DNA of 64,000 nucleotides, taken from Gnetum montanum (lineage: Eukaryota > Streptophyta > Gnetopsida > Gnetales > Gnetaceae). Location: assembly GCA_015680685.1 (NCBI GenBank), contig MNCI01026944.1:134703-198702 (forward strand), read 5' to 3'. The translations under genes and the position numbers were made by a program. The notes under the pieces are model-generated. The model was not told where the DNA came from. It made no database searches and saw nothing but the letters and a program-made list of their open reading frames with translations. Shown piece by piece: positions 20,702-33,844 of this stretch; position 1 is the stretch's first letter, and the number at the start of each line of letters is the position of its first letter.

Positions 20702-21700
20702 TGTGTAGGGATACCTCTTTTGATCCCCTTGTTTCCGCCTACATATGTGTGTTTGTAGGTTTCAAGCTTTTAGAAGACATCTTAAAGAGGTGAAAGATGT
20801 CTTAAATAAGGTTTGGAAATGATAGGAGACATCTAGAGTTTAAAGTAGATGTTTTCCTATTTAAGATAACATCTCAAGTGAGACATTCCATAGATGAAAA
20901 TTTGTCTCAGTTGAGACATCTTCCAAAGTTAGGAGTTTTCCTAGACAAGGTGTCTCACCTTCTAACAAGATGTCTTGGGTAAGATATATTGGCAAAAGTG
21001 GAGACATCTTGGCCTCTGAAGAAGGTGTCTTACAAAACTAGTAGACATCTTGCTTGAGAGATAGGTTGACATTGAGACATCTTACCAAGGTTAAAGATGA
21101 TCCTTATGGTTGGGAAAACCTTCAAAAATAGCCATCTTGATTCAAAAAATATCTAGAACTTGATGAAAAATAATGAAAATAGCTAAGGAAAAGATGAAAA
21201 AACTTGGAAAACATTTGAAGATGCTCAAATTGAATTGAAAAAAGGTTTCTAGCTTTCATATCTTCTAGTTTCACATAAATATTGATATATTTATCATTAT
21301 TGATGATGATAAGTAAGACACGAAAGGTCTTGGGTATGAAGAGCTAATAAAAAGAGGGTGTATGAGCACATTCGATGAGTGAAATTGGTGATTATATTTC
21401 CAAGACTAACCAGTGATGTATTGGTCAATGTGTTATATTTTCTTGTGTCTTATTTATGAGTGAGATCTTTGTCTTGGGTTTTGGAAGAGATTATCCATTG
21501 GGCACATCTTACATTGAGAATAACCATTGTGTAGTTGTAAGACCTCATGCTCTATAATATCATTTAAGTGTGATAGGTTTATGGATGTTTTTGGATTTTT
21601 AAAATGTAGTTATTATCTTCTAATAAATAAATTGAAGATAGCTAGTTTTCTTATTTTCTAGTAAAATGTCCTATCTTATATAATACCTGGATTTATTACT
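20702..21700 (+). repeat. Possible 3' LTR of the chromovirus fragment
   Basis: After the end of pol, a purine stretch GAAGGATGGGAGAG is followed by TGTGTAGGG at 20702. From 20770 to 21090 the motif GACATCTT occurs in both orientations about twelve times. No 5' partner LTR is in the window, so the LTR call and its 3' end are uncertain. Confidence 0.35.
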
Positions 21701-21929
21701 TGAAGATTATTTATTGGTGGAGTAAAGATGCTTTAGTAAAGGACTACTATCAATAACAAAGGTTGTAGTAGTAGATGAGTTTGCATATTTTGATATAGAT
21801 AATGAAGGGTGTGACATATATTAGTATGACCATCCCAAGATATGTTTCCTAATTTTGTTACAATTGTAAGAGTCTATGGTATCTGCATTAAATCCAAAGC
21901 TTACTATGAGGCAACCACTTGCGATATTG

Positions 21930-22310
21930 CCTTATCCACATGAAAACTATCAGCAATAGTTCCATCAATAATTTTATTATCTGAATGAAATTCCATCACA
22001 ACCTTAGGACTATTATCATTAATGGTAGCATCCATAGTCATGGGGAATGCCACCACCAAGACTATAGTACCCTTACCATAAACCTAAACCATATGTCTAC
22101 TATGTCCAAAAAACATGTATCTTCAAGTAGCTTCACAAACCACACTTCTTCTCATTAGTACTATTCCCTCAAATATCATAGACCCATCACTTAATGAATT
22201 GAATTTTATTTCACATATAATTCTAATTATCCTTAGTAATATTCTACACCTTATACCTTCACTTCCATACCAGTTGCACCACTTATGTAAGGTAAAATAC
22301 CTTTACAGCC
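21930..22310 (+). pseudogene. Pro/Tyr/Ser-rich gag-like fragment
   Basis: The plus-strand reading includes LPYPHENYQQ, SWGMPPP and KPKPYVYYVQ, followed by a Ser/Thr/Leu-rich run. It aligns with 60500-60830 (NPYGYYVQQPISLTTSTSST). Such low-complexity Pro/Tyr-rich stretches occur in retrotransposon gag proteins. No domain was recognised. Confidence 0.4.
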
Positions 22311-22869
22311 CCAAAAATGTAATGCCACCATAATAGTAAATTTGCAAGTGGGTGACAACTCAAGTGGCTTTTTGTGTAAGAATTAGAAAGGCCATTATTT
22401 AAGCTTAAAAATCCACCCAAACTATCATAAGCATCTATCGATATGAATTCTTCTCAAATTACCCAAGGAATATCTACTAATCCAAGTTTAAACAAATGAT
22501 CCCAAAATGTTCAAATTGTCATATTAACTCATGTAGTCATGAATTAGACAAAAGAAAGACATCTTTCAAGTAAGAGAATAGACCTTGGAATCCTTCTAAT
22601 TTATTTACAAATTATGAAAAATAATTCATGCAAAGCTTTGTTATACTCAAGTTCCAATGTGAACTTAATTTCACAAGAAAGGTATAAGATAGGGAACCTA
22701 CCTCTAGTCAAAAAATGTAATATTAGATTAGAGCTTGCAAACTAGTCCATTACTATTTTGTTAGAATTACAAGATGATATTTTAACCACTTTTAGTGGAT
22801 AGTCATATCCTATTGAATTCTTAGTAAGCCATATGAATAACTACAAAGGAGACTTTTCAATCATTATGG

Positions 22870-23440
22870 GAACAGTATATCTAAGTACGATCAATGCCAA
22901 GTTATAAATTAGATATCTCTCCATGAAAATATTTCAGAAAAATAAGTTTGAAAAAGTAGAGAAGAGAAGGATCTCATGCATCATGTACAGTGACACAATA
23001 TACAATTATGTGCAAAAAATATGGACAATCAAAAGTATGTCTATTACAGCATATAATATGTATTCTAAAATCACCAATATTTAAAGGCTCCTATATGCAG
23101 CAACAACAAAAAAAGAAAGCACTTGATGGCTAATTATAAAATATAGCTCTAGTACCATAATGTACATTGATCTAGTAGAAATTCTCACAAGTGCATATGA
23201 AGACAAGATGGATGAAATGGACTAGATCGAAAGCTAAATCTTTGAAGAAGATCATAGAAAAGAAGTAGAGATGGATTAGAGCTGGAAATAATTGAAACCT
23301 CTAAACATGAGCCCTTAGAACTAAAATCTTTACTATCTTTGATGAGTGGTTGGATATTCCAACACTCAACTATATAAGTCACAAGTGTTCTCACATGACC
23401 AAATTGTAATCCATGGATGGACAATGGAAGTATACTAGTG
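22870..23440 (+). pseudogene. Decayed ORF related to 59150-59560
   Basis: The plus strand shares nucleotide and protein similarity with 59150-59560. For example, NYVQKIWTIK aligns with HNCVQKFWEV, LLYAATTKKEST with FLYAIATKQDGT, and IFEEDHRKEVE with LFNDENDDTY. It is likely part of the same retroelement family. Function not recognised. Confidence 0.4.
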
Positions 23441-24449
23441 AGTTGATGTTAAGTTCATGATATTTGTCTTCAAATTTAGATTTCTAGAGTTCTAAACCAT
23501 ATGGATTAACTCTTACTAAGGTATATGAAAGACTAATGCTGATTGGCTCTTAATGATGCTAAGTTTGAACATGATGAAAATGAATATTTTTTCTATCTCT
23601 AGGTACAATGAAACTATAAATCTAATCTATTGTATGGAAATAAGCATTAATTCCTAGTTTTTTGTACACATCTTGGGCTAATGTAACTATTACTAGGATT
23701 ACCAACTAACTTTACCATTAAGTCACTATTGGGTTACCAAAACCTACACTTTACACTTAAAACTAGTTGTACTTATTCCTCCTTACTAATAGACATTAAA
23801 ATATTTAATGACTTAAGAAACATAAATGACTTAGAAAAAGTAAAAATTATGAAAAAGTAAATCTATGCTAAGTGATATGTTGTAATAATAAAGAAAAATC
23901 TTGATCTTTATTTCCATTCATGAATTGTGTCTAGGAATAATCCACTTGAATAAAGATTCTTTAGAACTATAATTCATAATACTATGGACATTCACTCTAA
24001 CTTTAACTTTAAGAAAAAAAACCTTGAAGCATTTTGCTACATGTTTGGAAAAAACTTCATTTTGACACAATGGTGGATTGGTATTTATATGCATGATGAT
24101 GGCCCAGTACATCATATCTATGATGTTGTATGCAAAGCTACAATATCAAATATATGATATCATAGAAACAACATTATCACTCTTACAATCAACTATTTCC
24201 ATCTTACCCCCAAGATGACCTAAAAATTGTTCCTCATGTTCAGAGAAAAAGAAGATAGTGTTCCTTACAAAGTTGTGGGATTACATAAACTTCAACATTA
24301 TGATACATATTTACATGAATGACTCTCTTATGAATGTTTCATTGTGGTTCAAGTGATGTTACAAAATTATCACGCAATTCATGATTTATACATATGACAA
24401 AAACAAGACAAAAAAATAAAATTAAGCTTGATGTAGTTGTCTTTAAGTT

Positions 24450-27060
24450 CTACATAGTGGTAGCTCCTTCATTGGCCTTTTCCATTTTTCATCTAGTTTT
24501 TGCAACTAATATTGGTTCAACAATGCTCTCAACTTCTCTTCTTCTAATCTAGGATCAAATACCATTCATGAAAATTTAGTAATGTTTGCTACAATTGGTA
24601 CTTTCCAAGGACATAATAGTTGTAGAAACATCTTTTTCACCTTGACATACCATGATAAAAACTATGTTCTATCCCCTTCAAAATCTTAGGTTACTTTCTT
24701 GCTCCTGATAATTTTTCATTATTATATCCATGTTTGCTACTACATCTTTTTTATCCTAGTAACTAGCCTCAACTACTTGTAATTTGAAGTTTGTTATGTG
24801 AAGCTTCTATTGTGTATCTTTCTAATCTACAAAATTCTTTTCATACATTGAGTATGCTATAGATACTTGCTACTCCATTAATATTCTTTTCTTGCCTTCT
24901 ATCAACATGGCCATGTTAGCATATTAAAGATTTGCTAATCATGTTTACTCTATTAGGTCCTCAATCTATATATTGTTATTTTTTATCCCTGCTTAATGAA
25001 TGTTGAAATGCCTATCAATGATGTGTTTCCAACAAGGTGTCTATTTTATGATAGAACTAATCCTAGCTTTGTTCATCTATATTTTCTTCTTATTGATCTA
25101 CTTGTATAAGCCCACTTGGTCTTTAATGTGCTCTTTTAGCCTTTCATGCTTCCTCAACTCATTTTTTCATGCACTAATTTTAGTTTCTAAATTTTTTCAA
25201 ATTATGTGTGCTTCCTCCATTGATAATGTTCTATTCTCATGGGATAATTATCGCATATCAAGGTTAAATTTGGTAAATTTCTCTTTTAATTGATAAATTA
25301 TTTATTCTAACATTGTTTTGCTTTTTGAGGTTTGTCAACCTTAAGTTTTCTACATCAATTCTTTTATTTTCATCTAGTGAAGAAATATCCTTAATATGTT
25401 CAAACATCTAAGTATTTGCTATTGAAACATTCCATACTACCTTCTCCTTTTCTATTTTCATTTGTTTGTGTTTGACCATATGTTGGCTACTTTGCTCAAC
25501 TCTAAATTGTTCAAGCTAGTTAGGTAAAATGTGTCATCTCAGGTCTTGTTTATAACTCTTGGTGTAGCTAATTCTTCTTATAAGTTTTTCATTTTACTTT
25601 TTCATGTTGCATCCTGGTTTCTTCCTTGATGAGTTTACCTTTTGTTGAAATCAATTTAGACGAGACTAGAGTGATATCATTAGGGATATTAAAGAGACTC
25701 TTCATGACTTGTCTTATCTACATTAGTATTTCTAATACACCACTTTCTATAGGGGTCATTAATGTTCTAGCTAGGGTTTCTACATCTTTAGTTTCAGTAA
25801 TATTGAACGATGATATAATGGGAACATTAAAGGATTTATTCATATGATTAGTCATAAATTTTGCTCCTCCTACTACATCTTGATGTTGCATCATCACAAA
25901 TATGGTTCTTTCTCTAGTCTCCAACATTACTTGAAAGGATGTAGTATTTCCTAAGATCTTTTATGCCTATTCATCATTTTCTTCTACTTGCAAAGAGACT
26001 TAACTACATGTAAATCCTATTGATACAATAGATCTACTAGGATTATCCCAAACTCTATACATACTTGAGACCTTCCTACTACAACATCTTATTATTTCTA
26101 ATATATGCTATATGTAGCTCATAGAGGGTATAATCTTGTTGTGTCGATGGAGCACTTTTTTGTGCTTGTCCAATACTTGGAGTTGATCCACTAGGTTTTA
26201 CTTATTCTAATCCTATGACTAGAATGTTTATCGCTAGTGTGGATCCTATTGCAACCTTACTGCCTACTAGTTTCTCAACTTGATCATTCATGGATGGCAC
26301 TAGCTTGGATATTTCAATGTATGATGCATTTTGAACCTTGCAAAGAATATTATTATTGTAGTCCAAAGTTGTGGCTTATTGGTATAATTTTTTGATAAGA
26401 AAAGGAAATGACAGTGTTTCCCTACCCTTTTCTTCTTAAATCATCTTTATATAATTAAGAATAATAAATAAGCTATGTTAGCTTAGAATTTCTAGTTGCA
26501 TAGATGGAAATTCAATTAAGCCTCTTTACTGAAAATATATGATACATCCCAGTCTTAAATTAGATCTTCTTAGTAGTAGACAATCCACTATAATTTTCTT
26601 TAATGATTTTGTATGCCTTCTTTAGCTATATATGCCTTTCATCTATGTCAAACCTTATAGATATTTGAGCTATGTTGACCCTACCATTTGATATATTTAG
26701 TGCCTTTGGAATTTCTTCTATAGATTATGACACTATGGCTTCCTTAACTTTTACAATGGCATCATCCTATTCGATTTTTTGAAATTGACAAACTACTTCA
26801 TAGTACCATTCACCATTACATGAGATGATGGATCATAAGAAAGAGGCTAGAAGTTTCTCATGGAACTCCATAGGTGCAAACTCCATGAAGGGTCCAAAAT
26901 TTAGTTCCACTATGACCATTGACATGATGCACTTCTCCTAAATCATTTGCAAACACTCATTGAAGAGTGTATGATGTTGTTCTTATTCTAGAGCAGGTGT
27001 TACATTAGCTTCTACCAATGCAAATTGTTCTATCATAGGTGTAGACTATCGGATATCATA
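24450..27060 (-). pseudogene. Long decayed minus-strand ORF of unknown function, opposite the local gag
   Basis: Minus-strand translation from about 27050 reads coherently for about 170 residues with only Trp-like stops: MIEQFALVEANVTPALE, LNFGPFMEFAPMEFHEKL, ISCNGEWYYEVVCQFQKIE, IPKALNISNGRVNIAQISIR, FDIDERHI and LKKAYKIIKENYSGL. After frame changes come EISKLVPSMNDQVEKLVGSK (about 26300) and FNVPIISSFNITETKDVETL (about 25850). The distal part (25500-24450) is Lys/Glu-rich and coiled-coil-like. It does not match the antisense gene of elements 1-3. It lies downstream of, and opposite to, the plus-strand gag-like fragments at 21930-23440. No family recognised. Confidence 0.45.
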
Positions 27061-29165
27061 TGATTATCCAATTATTTCAAGAAAACTTCTAATTATTCAT
27101 AACCTTTCATTGATTTTTGGATTTTTATCAAAATATTTATTTATTATCAACATTACTTTCAATTTGAATTGCAAAGTTAAGGAAATTTGTTATTTAAATT
27201 AAATTCTTTGTAAGAAAACTCCTTAATTGAATAATTTCTAGTAATTAGAAATAGATTTATCTTAAATGATCTATCATTATTTAATTTCTTATTTAAGAAA
27301 AATTTAACTAATCACTTGGAAAGGAATATTAAATTTATTGACTTATGGTAGGTTAAAATGTGATTAGCTTTTATTATTCTTATCCTTCTATTATTCTTCT
27401 AGGCATTAGAAACATTTGGTAAAATTTACAAAAACTACAAATAACACTCTCCCCCATGGCTAAATTGATCACTCTATGAGGAAAAGAAAATAAGAATGAC
27501 ACAAATCGGATGGATAGTGAGGAAGATATGGAGATTTGAATGTTTGGAAGTCAAAAAAACAATGTGAGTTCCCTATGCATGAAATGAGAAAATGAAAAAT
27601 TTTCCTAATGATCCACACACATATATAGAATTTTTATAAGGAATATAACATAGATACAATATTTTGGATATAATATCATAGAGGCTCATATATCGTATCT
27701 ACAATATCATCATTAAACTTTTCAAAATTTTTATGAGTTTTGATGGAAAAAATGAATAAAATGGATAGTTTGGAAAGTGTAAAGATGATTCAAAGTGTTC
27801 TTGATCATGGATGATGCTTAAAATATAAGAATTGGTCATTACAATTAGTGAAAGAATGAGTTTGATCAAGGTAAGTTAACTAAACCTTTTAGGAGATGGT
27901 TGATAAATTGTTGGACTTATGAGTGAATATGAACAATTAGGGAAATAACAATGATTGTTTAAGTATTCCATAGATACAATATGATGTGAAATTGGTTATC
28001 AAGTATGAAATATAGTAATTATACAAATAGGTCATTCCCAAAGTAGGCTTCTACTCCTAGTTCCCTTGTATAACCATACTTACAAGTGTTTGTAGACATT
28101 TAAGAAGCTAAATGTAAAGCATACCTATCATCCAAAATATGCATGTTAGAATTTTCATAATAAGAAAATAGTACTATGTTATATAAAACCATCAAATTAT
28201 AATTATATATAATAGAGAGGTGAAATGGTAGTAGTAGGAATTATAGGAAATAAAATGTAAGATTTCTTACCATCATCATAATGAATTCTATGTGCAATGC
28301 ATGGTTAGAATGATTATTATCCACTCCATCCAAGGTCCAAATGAATTTCATAATACTTACCAATGATATCACATTGTATCATCCCAAAACTAACAATCCT
28401 AATACTATCATAACTACAAGAAATATTATCACTTGATAATGAAGTATAAGGAAGTAATTTTACTACTACATAGGTTATTTTAAAGGAGACTTGACCATTG
28501 GAAAGAGAGGTAGCTTATGGCATAAATAACATGTCCTTTTAGCCCTCTAACCAATGCAAGTTCAAGAAACATTAAAATGTCTAAGAAGTCACCTACCTTC
28601 AAGTATTGATAACATGTCTTTCCAATGGAACCTTGAGAAATTTATATTATGTTTATTTATTAGATCATAACCATGTCAACCTTACCAGAGGACTACCTTT
28701 AGGCATGGGTAACATGTATTTCTATAGAAATATTAAGTTAGCACTTATTTTAGAACACACTTCCATTTTCCATTATAAGTCAAGTAAATAATACAACCTA
28801 ACAGCATAATAAGACTTATAGTAGTAGATATAAAGAATTCACAAATCCCTTTGATGTCACACCCTTGTCATTCCGACTTGGTTCTTCACTTTTCTATCCA
28901 AGAATAATGCTCAAAAGTTTATTTTTGTTTATTTGTAAGAGAATGTCATTGTGTCCATGATAAGAACCTCTTATAATTGAAAATGAGTGGATGAATGATG
29001 TCATCTTACTATATATACAATAAATCCTTTAATGATTTGATAACATAGGGTCAAGTTCTTATTATTTCAACTACATCCTATTTATTTCTTTACACTTTAT
29101 TAAAAAGATTAAGAAAAACATGTACATGAGAAATATGTAAAACTATAAAACTAATGAGATATAGA
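27060..29165. other. AT-rich stretch with no recognised feature
   Basis: No coherent reading, repeat array or RNA motif was found. Short ORFs here (for example 28606-28791) have no recognisable content. It is probably the remnant 3' part of the element at 21930-27060. Confidence 0.4.
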
Positions 29166-30353
29166 TGAAACACCATGAAGAAAATTCATATCATAACTTA
29201 TTTTCCTAGCATTTGGGATTGTAACCTTTACCATTGAGTTTGAGGCAAGATCTCATTGTAAAATGTGAGGGTTTATATTCATAGGCTACAATCTTGCATA
29301 CTTTAAACTTATTGAGGCTAAAAAAACTTCATAAGTTGTCACCTAACTTCTCAAGTGGAAAAAGTTATGTTAGGCATGTATCTAGACTTGGGAAGGCTGA
29401 AAATGCCTTGGGAATCACCAAATTTAGGTTTTTCATGGTGTTTATGTTGGTTATAGAAATTTATATGGTGGAACCAACTACAACTAGTGTATAAATTGTT
29501 GGGCTTTGATTTTCATTTTAAGGCTAGTGTATTTTCTATGGAACCTAGTGTATCTTTTCCAAGGCCAACATACTCATGGTGAAACAAATATATCTTAATG
29601 ATGCTAGCATATATTTGGTGAACCCATTGTATTTTTGGGGATTCTAGCATATATTTGATGATATCCATGCATTAAACTTATGAAAATGAAAAAGTATGCT
29701 AAGGTTGATGGCCTACAATATCAAAAATTTGTAGTAATCTATCAAAAATCATGGCAAAAAATTTACACCAATGGACCAAATTCCAATGACCTATAAAAAC
29801 CAAAGATGACTACTTCACAAGGACTTTTGGTAAACTTTCATTTAGCTAAGCAAAAAAGACTTTTAGAGTAGTGTAATTCATTGAAAGTCCAACCACCAGT
29901 CCAACATCAAGGATGAAGATCCAATACTTGAGAACTAGTGAGAAATTTTGGGAATTAAAGCTTTTAAGCATCTGGACCATGAAGTTGACTATATGACACA
30001 CTCTACTGGTTTCATTGGACATCAAGCATATTTAATACAACCTTTTGTGCATTCTAAGAACATAAAGCTATACTTTCTCTTAAAGTTTTGTATGTGCAAT
30101 AGTTTATTATTCTAATAAAATTTGTACTTCATTTGTTTTGTTCAAGTTTATTTTTTCTATTTATTTTGCATTTTATCTGCATTTTCTATTAAATTTATTT
30201 ACATTTTCTTACAAATTCTAAGTCCTTGTATGATTATCAAGACCATCCAAGGTACTCTATATTTCTTTTTTAAGGCTCATGGAATATGATGCCAAACTGT
30301 TCCACTAGGGATCTTCAGTTTTTTGGCATTGAATGTTTCTAGTGCTATAGTTG
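29166..30353 (+). repeat. 5' LTR of element 3
   Basis: Starts TGAAACACCATGAAG and ends CTAGTGCTATAG just before the primer-site motif; length about 1.19 kb. In inverse orientation it aligns with the element 2 LTRs (CTTCTCAAGTGGAAAAAGTT near 29350; CTAAGTCCTTGTATGATT near 30220). TATAAAAA at 29792-29799 is the TATA box. No 3' partner was located. Confidence 0.7.
29792..29799 (+). promoter_or_regulatory. TATA box of element 3 LTR
   Basis: TATAAAAA in CCTATAAAAACC, at the position equivalent to TATAAAAG (minus) in the element 2 3' LTR. Confidence 0.5.
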
Positions 30354-30354
30354 T

Positions 30355-30373
30355 TGGCGTTAGAAGGAGGGCC
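30355..30373 (+). other. Primer-binding-site motif of element 3
   Basis: TGGCGTTAGAAGGAGGGCC, the best-preserved copy in the window, directly after the 5' LTR. Confidence 0.75.
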
Positions 30374-30989
30374 TTTGCTGAAGTTCTTTGATCAATCCTG
30401 CATTGACCTTTCTTATTTATCAGTTTTAACTATTATTTGTTCTCATTAACATAAAAACATTTGAATTTTTCTATGACAATCTTACCAAGAAACCAATGTA
30501 GCTATCCATTCTCCTACAATTTATCCTCAATGTATTTATTGGAGTTAGTTTGGATGTCTTGTAAATTTTACAATAGTTGCAAAAAATTTTAAAGCTAGTG
30601 TATTTCCTTGGAAAAATTGCAACATTTTCTCATTAGGAATTGGCATTTGGATTTTTCATTGCAAGTTTGGTATCTTTTCCATTGCAAATTGGGTAGAGTG
30701 AAACTAGTGCAAAAACTAGAAACCTATCTTTAGCATTTTTTCAAATCAATTTTTTTCAACAACCAATTGCAATGTAAGCCTCTACTCCTTGCACTCCAAA
30801 ACCCAAAAATTTGAAATTTATTAATTTTGGAATTTACCAATGTAGTGAATGGCACTACCACTACCATCTACACTACACCTACAATTGTAGTTTTTACTAT
30901 TTCCACAACTAAAACTATTTATTCACTAGGTAGTTCCACTTTTTGGAACCTTCAATTCAAATTCAAATTAAATACCTAGTTAATGTCTT

Positions 30990-31456
30990 TCTATATTTCA
31001 ACTATGTGGTCCATCAACTTAACTAACATTGTCTCAAATCAAGCTATAGTATGCACATACAACCCCAAGAACCCAACTATTGTTGAGCATAGATAATCAC
31101 TCAAGTAAATGGACCAAAGCCTAAATTTTTCTGTTATAAACAAAGATCATTATAATTTTATATGTGCCAAAATCCAAGTTTTCCTGCTCATTCCACATCC
31201 AAAGATTGAATCCATCTGTGAGTTTGAGTTAATCCATAGAAATAGAAAGAAGTACATCCCTTCCCCTTATGAGAAAATAAGAATAACTAACATCTATATG
31301 TGCACACTTGATCAATTAATTAAGATTGGTGAGTTAAGTGAGAAGGTTAACTTAGAGAGTTACCTTGAAGAACATGATGAGTTTGAGGATAAACCAAAAC
31401 TAGATGCCTTCATTGGGAGCCTTTTCCAACAATTGGCTCTATTGCATCCAAAAAAT
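30990..31456 (+). pseudogene. N-terminal gag/leader ORF of element 3, truncated by insertion
   Basis: The reading includes STMWSINLTN, then, in the open frame from 31109, SLNFSVINKDHYNFICAKIQ, FELIHRNRKKYIPSP and YLEEHDEFEDKPK. The homologous part of element 2 reads STMLSLNLTNM and SLDFAIIDENYYNF. Element 1 and F equivalents share YNF.CA.IQ, the NGRE.xP block and the DEFE block. The open frame appears to end at 31503 only because it runs about 45 bp into the element 2 LTR. Function unknown. Confidence 0.7.
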
Positions 31457-32782
31457 TCAATCATTGGAAAAGATCGAAAAACCAAGGTGCAAAAATACTT
31501 TTGACCTTGAATTGTAAGGGCCTTCAATAATGAGGATCCAAGATGCCCTAGATGGTCTAGTTGACCACCCAAGGACTTAAACAATCTAAAGGTAGAAAAA
31601 TGAAATTGTTGATTCACATGAAAAAATACATAGAAACTAAAACCTGAAATGAATTTTACATAACAAATAAATTGTAAACTTTATTAAAATAGGAAGATGC
31701 TTAAAGTAAAAAGTTCAAATAGTATATATTTTGTGATCATATATACAAGAAGCTTTATTTGATGGATCTTGAAGCCTATTGAAGCTTGTAGGTTTTGTTT
31801 TGTAGTCAAACTCCATGATCTAGATGCTTCCCCACTTTGATCACTAAGAACTCTATTCTTGTTCTCACTTGAATCTACAACTCTAGTTACTAGTGGTGTA
31901 AACATTAATTCTTGGCTCTAGTTGCAATGGTACTATGTTGAGAATCTCTGATGCTAAGGAAGATACCAATGTACTCTAAAAGTCTCACAAAATGTCAAAT
32001 GAGTTTAAGAATTCTTGAGATTGCAAAAGGTTGTTAGGTTTCTAGGTTACAAAAATGTTGAAACATAAATAATGCATTCAATTTTTGGCTTTTATAGGCT
32101 TTAAGATAATTGATTTTAGGTTGCAAATTTTTGGCATGATTATTGATAGATTGGTATTGTTTTTAGTTTTAATAGGTCATTATTCCTAGCATATTTTTTC
32201 ATTTGTGCTAGGTTTTAATACCAAAAGACCATAAAAACCACACTGGATACTAAAAATAGTAAATATACTTTTTTTACTATGCTAGCTTCACCTCAACTAT
32301 GTTGGTCTTTGAGAGCTACATTGGCATTATTGAAATCTGCTAGGAAATATGATGACTATGTTGGCCACATGAAGATTGCTAACAATCTAAGATGACTACA
32401 CTAGCCATGCTGTAGTTATTGGAAATTGTGATGACTATGCTAGCCATTGCTAGAAAAATAAAAAACCCAACTCTAATATTGGGTGTGTGTAGATAGTGAG
32501 TAGTCAAGGTCATAACCACCATAAAACCCATAAAAATGCCAAATTTGGTAGTTCCCAAGGCATCTTTAGACTTCCAAAGCCCAACTATAGACATGACATT
32601 ATTTTTTCCACTTGGGAAGTTAGGTAATAGCACCTTATGAGGCATTTTTCAACTCTAAAAAGTTAAATTATGCAAGATTTCATGTCATGGGATAGAAACC
32701 TTACATTTATAATGATATTTTTCCACACGTTGTGTGGTGAAGGTTTACAAGTTACAACATGGATTTTCTTGGTGGTGTTTGA
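31457..32782 (-). repeat. 3' LTR of element 2
   Basis: Colinear on the minus strand with 47811-49142, for example TAGATGGTCTAGTTGACCACCC against TAGATGGTCTAGTCAATCACCC, and TTTACAAGTTACAACATG near the outer end. The terminal TG has become TC. A polypurine tract lies directly upstream. TATAAAAG lies at 32096-32089. Confidence 0.8.
32089..32096 (-). promoter_or_regulatory. TATA box of element 2 3' LTR
   Basis: The minus strand reads CCTATAAAAGCC. The 5' LTR has the weaker TATAAAGG at the equivalent place (48454-48447). Confidence 0.5.
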
Positions 32783-32834
32783 TTTTCCTCTCTTTGTTGA
32801 TGTTCTAAGGATTTATTGGAAAGACATCAACAAA
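32783..32834 (-). other. Conserved hairpin plus polypurine tract of element 2
   Basis: On the minus strand TTTGTTGATGT (32834-32824) pairs perfectly with ACATCAACAAA. The 3' arm continues into the purine tract CAACAAAGAGAGGAAAA, which touches the 3' LTR. Loop length and arm sequence match 16342-16390 of element 1. Confidence 0.7.
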
Positions 32835-33844
32835 TATAGCAAAAAGTCACTATAGGTCCATTACCAATCCTCTTCATGCTTGATCCTGTAGTGTTAAACC
32901 ATGCTAAAGGGTGCTTGTGATGATGAGATAAGGTTAGTGTTAGGTGATATATGATAAATGTCATACTTGGCTACAAGGAAATGGTCATGAGGGTTAACAA
33001 TGAATTCAAATTTTGACATCATGGTTACAATTATAGCAATCACATCTTGGCTAATCGATGTAGTCTTCACACTTCATGCTTCAAAGTGTTGGCCATCTTA
33101 GTAATGTTCTTGAGTGACTAATACTTCACTCCAATGTTTCTTTAGCCATTAGGCTTCTCCCTTTACTTTTTTGAAGCCATTTGTTTATCTTTTTGTCTTC
33201 ATTGGCCTTTCATCTTCTTGGAAATTTGTTTCACCTTTTTCTTTTTTTTCTTTATTCTTCTTTTCCTTAGGGTGAAATGTCTCTTGGGTTTTATTTCCAA
33301 GGATAGCTTTGGTTTTATTTTCCTATTGAATAAGATGTGCTACATCTAATGGATTTGATGAAACATGATAAATAAGATGTCAAATGATCATAATGCATGA
33401 GTATTAAGCATAGGTTAATATTTTTGTTTAGTATACGAGAGATTACAATTTGGCTACAAGATGGTTTCTCGAAGGGGAAATAATGGGAGTAAAGTGAAAT
33501 AAGTATTCTTGACATGATAAGAAAAGCTAACCAAATCTTACACATCAAGGTTCCATGTGAGCTTGTTGTCATAATGAGTTGCATCTTTGTAATGACTTCA
33601 AGCATCATCTTGTAATCACAATTTCAAAAGAACAATAAAACAAGATAAATAAAACATGTTATCACAATATAATACATAGGGTTATATGAGAGAATTAGCA
33701 AACCAAGTCACCATAGGTCCTTATTGTTACAAAGTGTAACTATCCACTTTTTATGCCAGAAAAATAGAGAAGAAAATGTTGTCTCCCTTGTTGTTGGTCA
33801 CTATGGTCATGGATTTGAATGTTAGTACCTTCCAAGAAAACATG
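32835..33844 (-). other. Spacer between pol stop and polypurine tract (element 2)
   Basis: About 1 kb with no recognised domain. The minus strand at about 33290-33180 encodes a Lys/Glu-rich low-complexity stretch (KEKKNKEKKKKVKQ). The open frame 33608-33315 has no recognisable content. Confidence 0.4.

Larger units (their letters stand above)
29166..31456 (+). mobile_element. Element 3, 5' part (continues at 49143)
   Basis: LTR, primer-site motif and N-terminal gag ORF in the plus orientation, interrupted at 31456/31457 by the 3' LTR of element 2. The missing continuation (gag linker, gag core, protease, antisense gene) resumes at 49143, immediately after element 2's 5' LTR. The flanks AAAAT (31452-31456) and AGATC (49143-49147) are not an exact target-site duplication, which may reflect decay. 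Confidence 0.75.

Noticed and set aside
31430-31456. A primer-binding site after the minus-strand LTR at 31457
   Set aside because: TTTTTTGGATGCAATAGAGCC only loosely resembles the motif, and the sequence is coding for element 3's N-terminal gag on the other strand.
29166-32782. A foldback-type mobile element with LTRs as terminal inverted repeats
   Set aside because: The right LTR is preceded on its own strand by a polypurine tract and Tat pol, so it is the 3' LTR of element 2. The left LTR belongs to element 3, which resumes at 49143.
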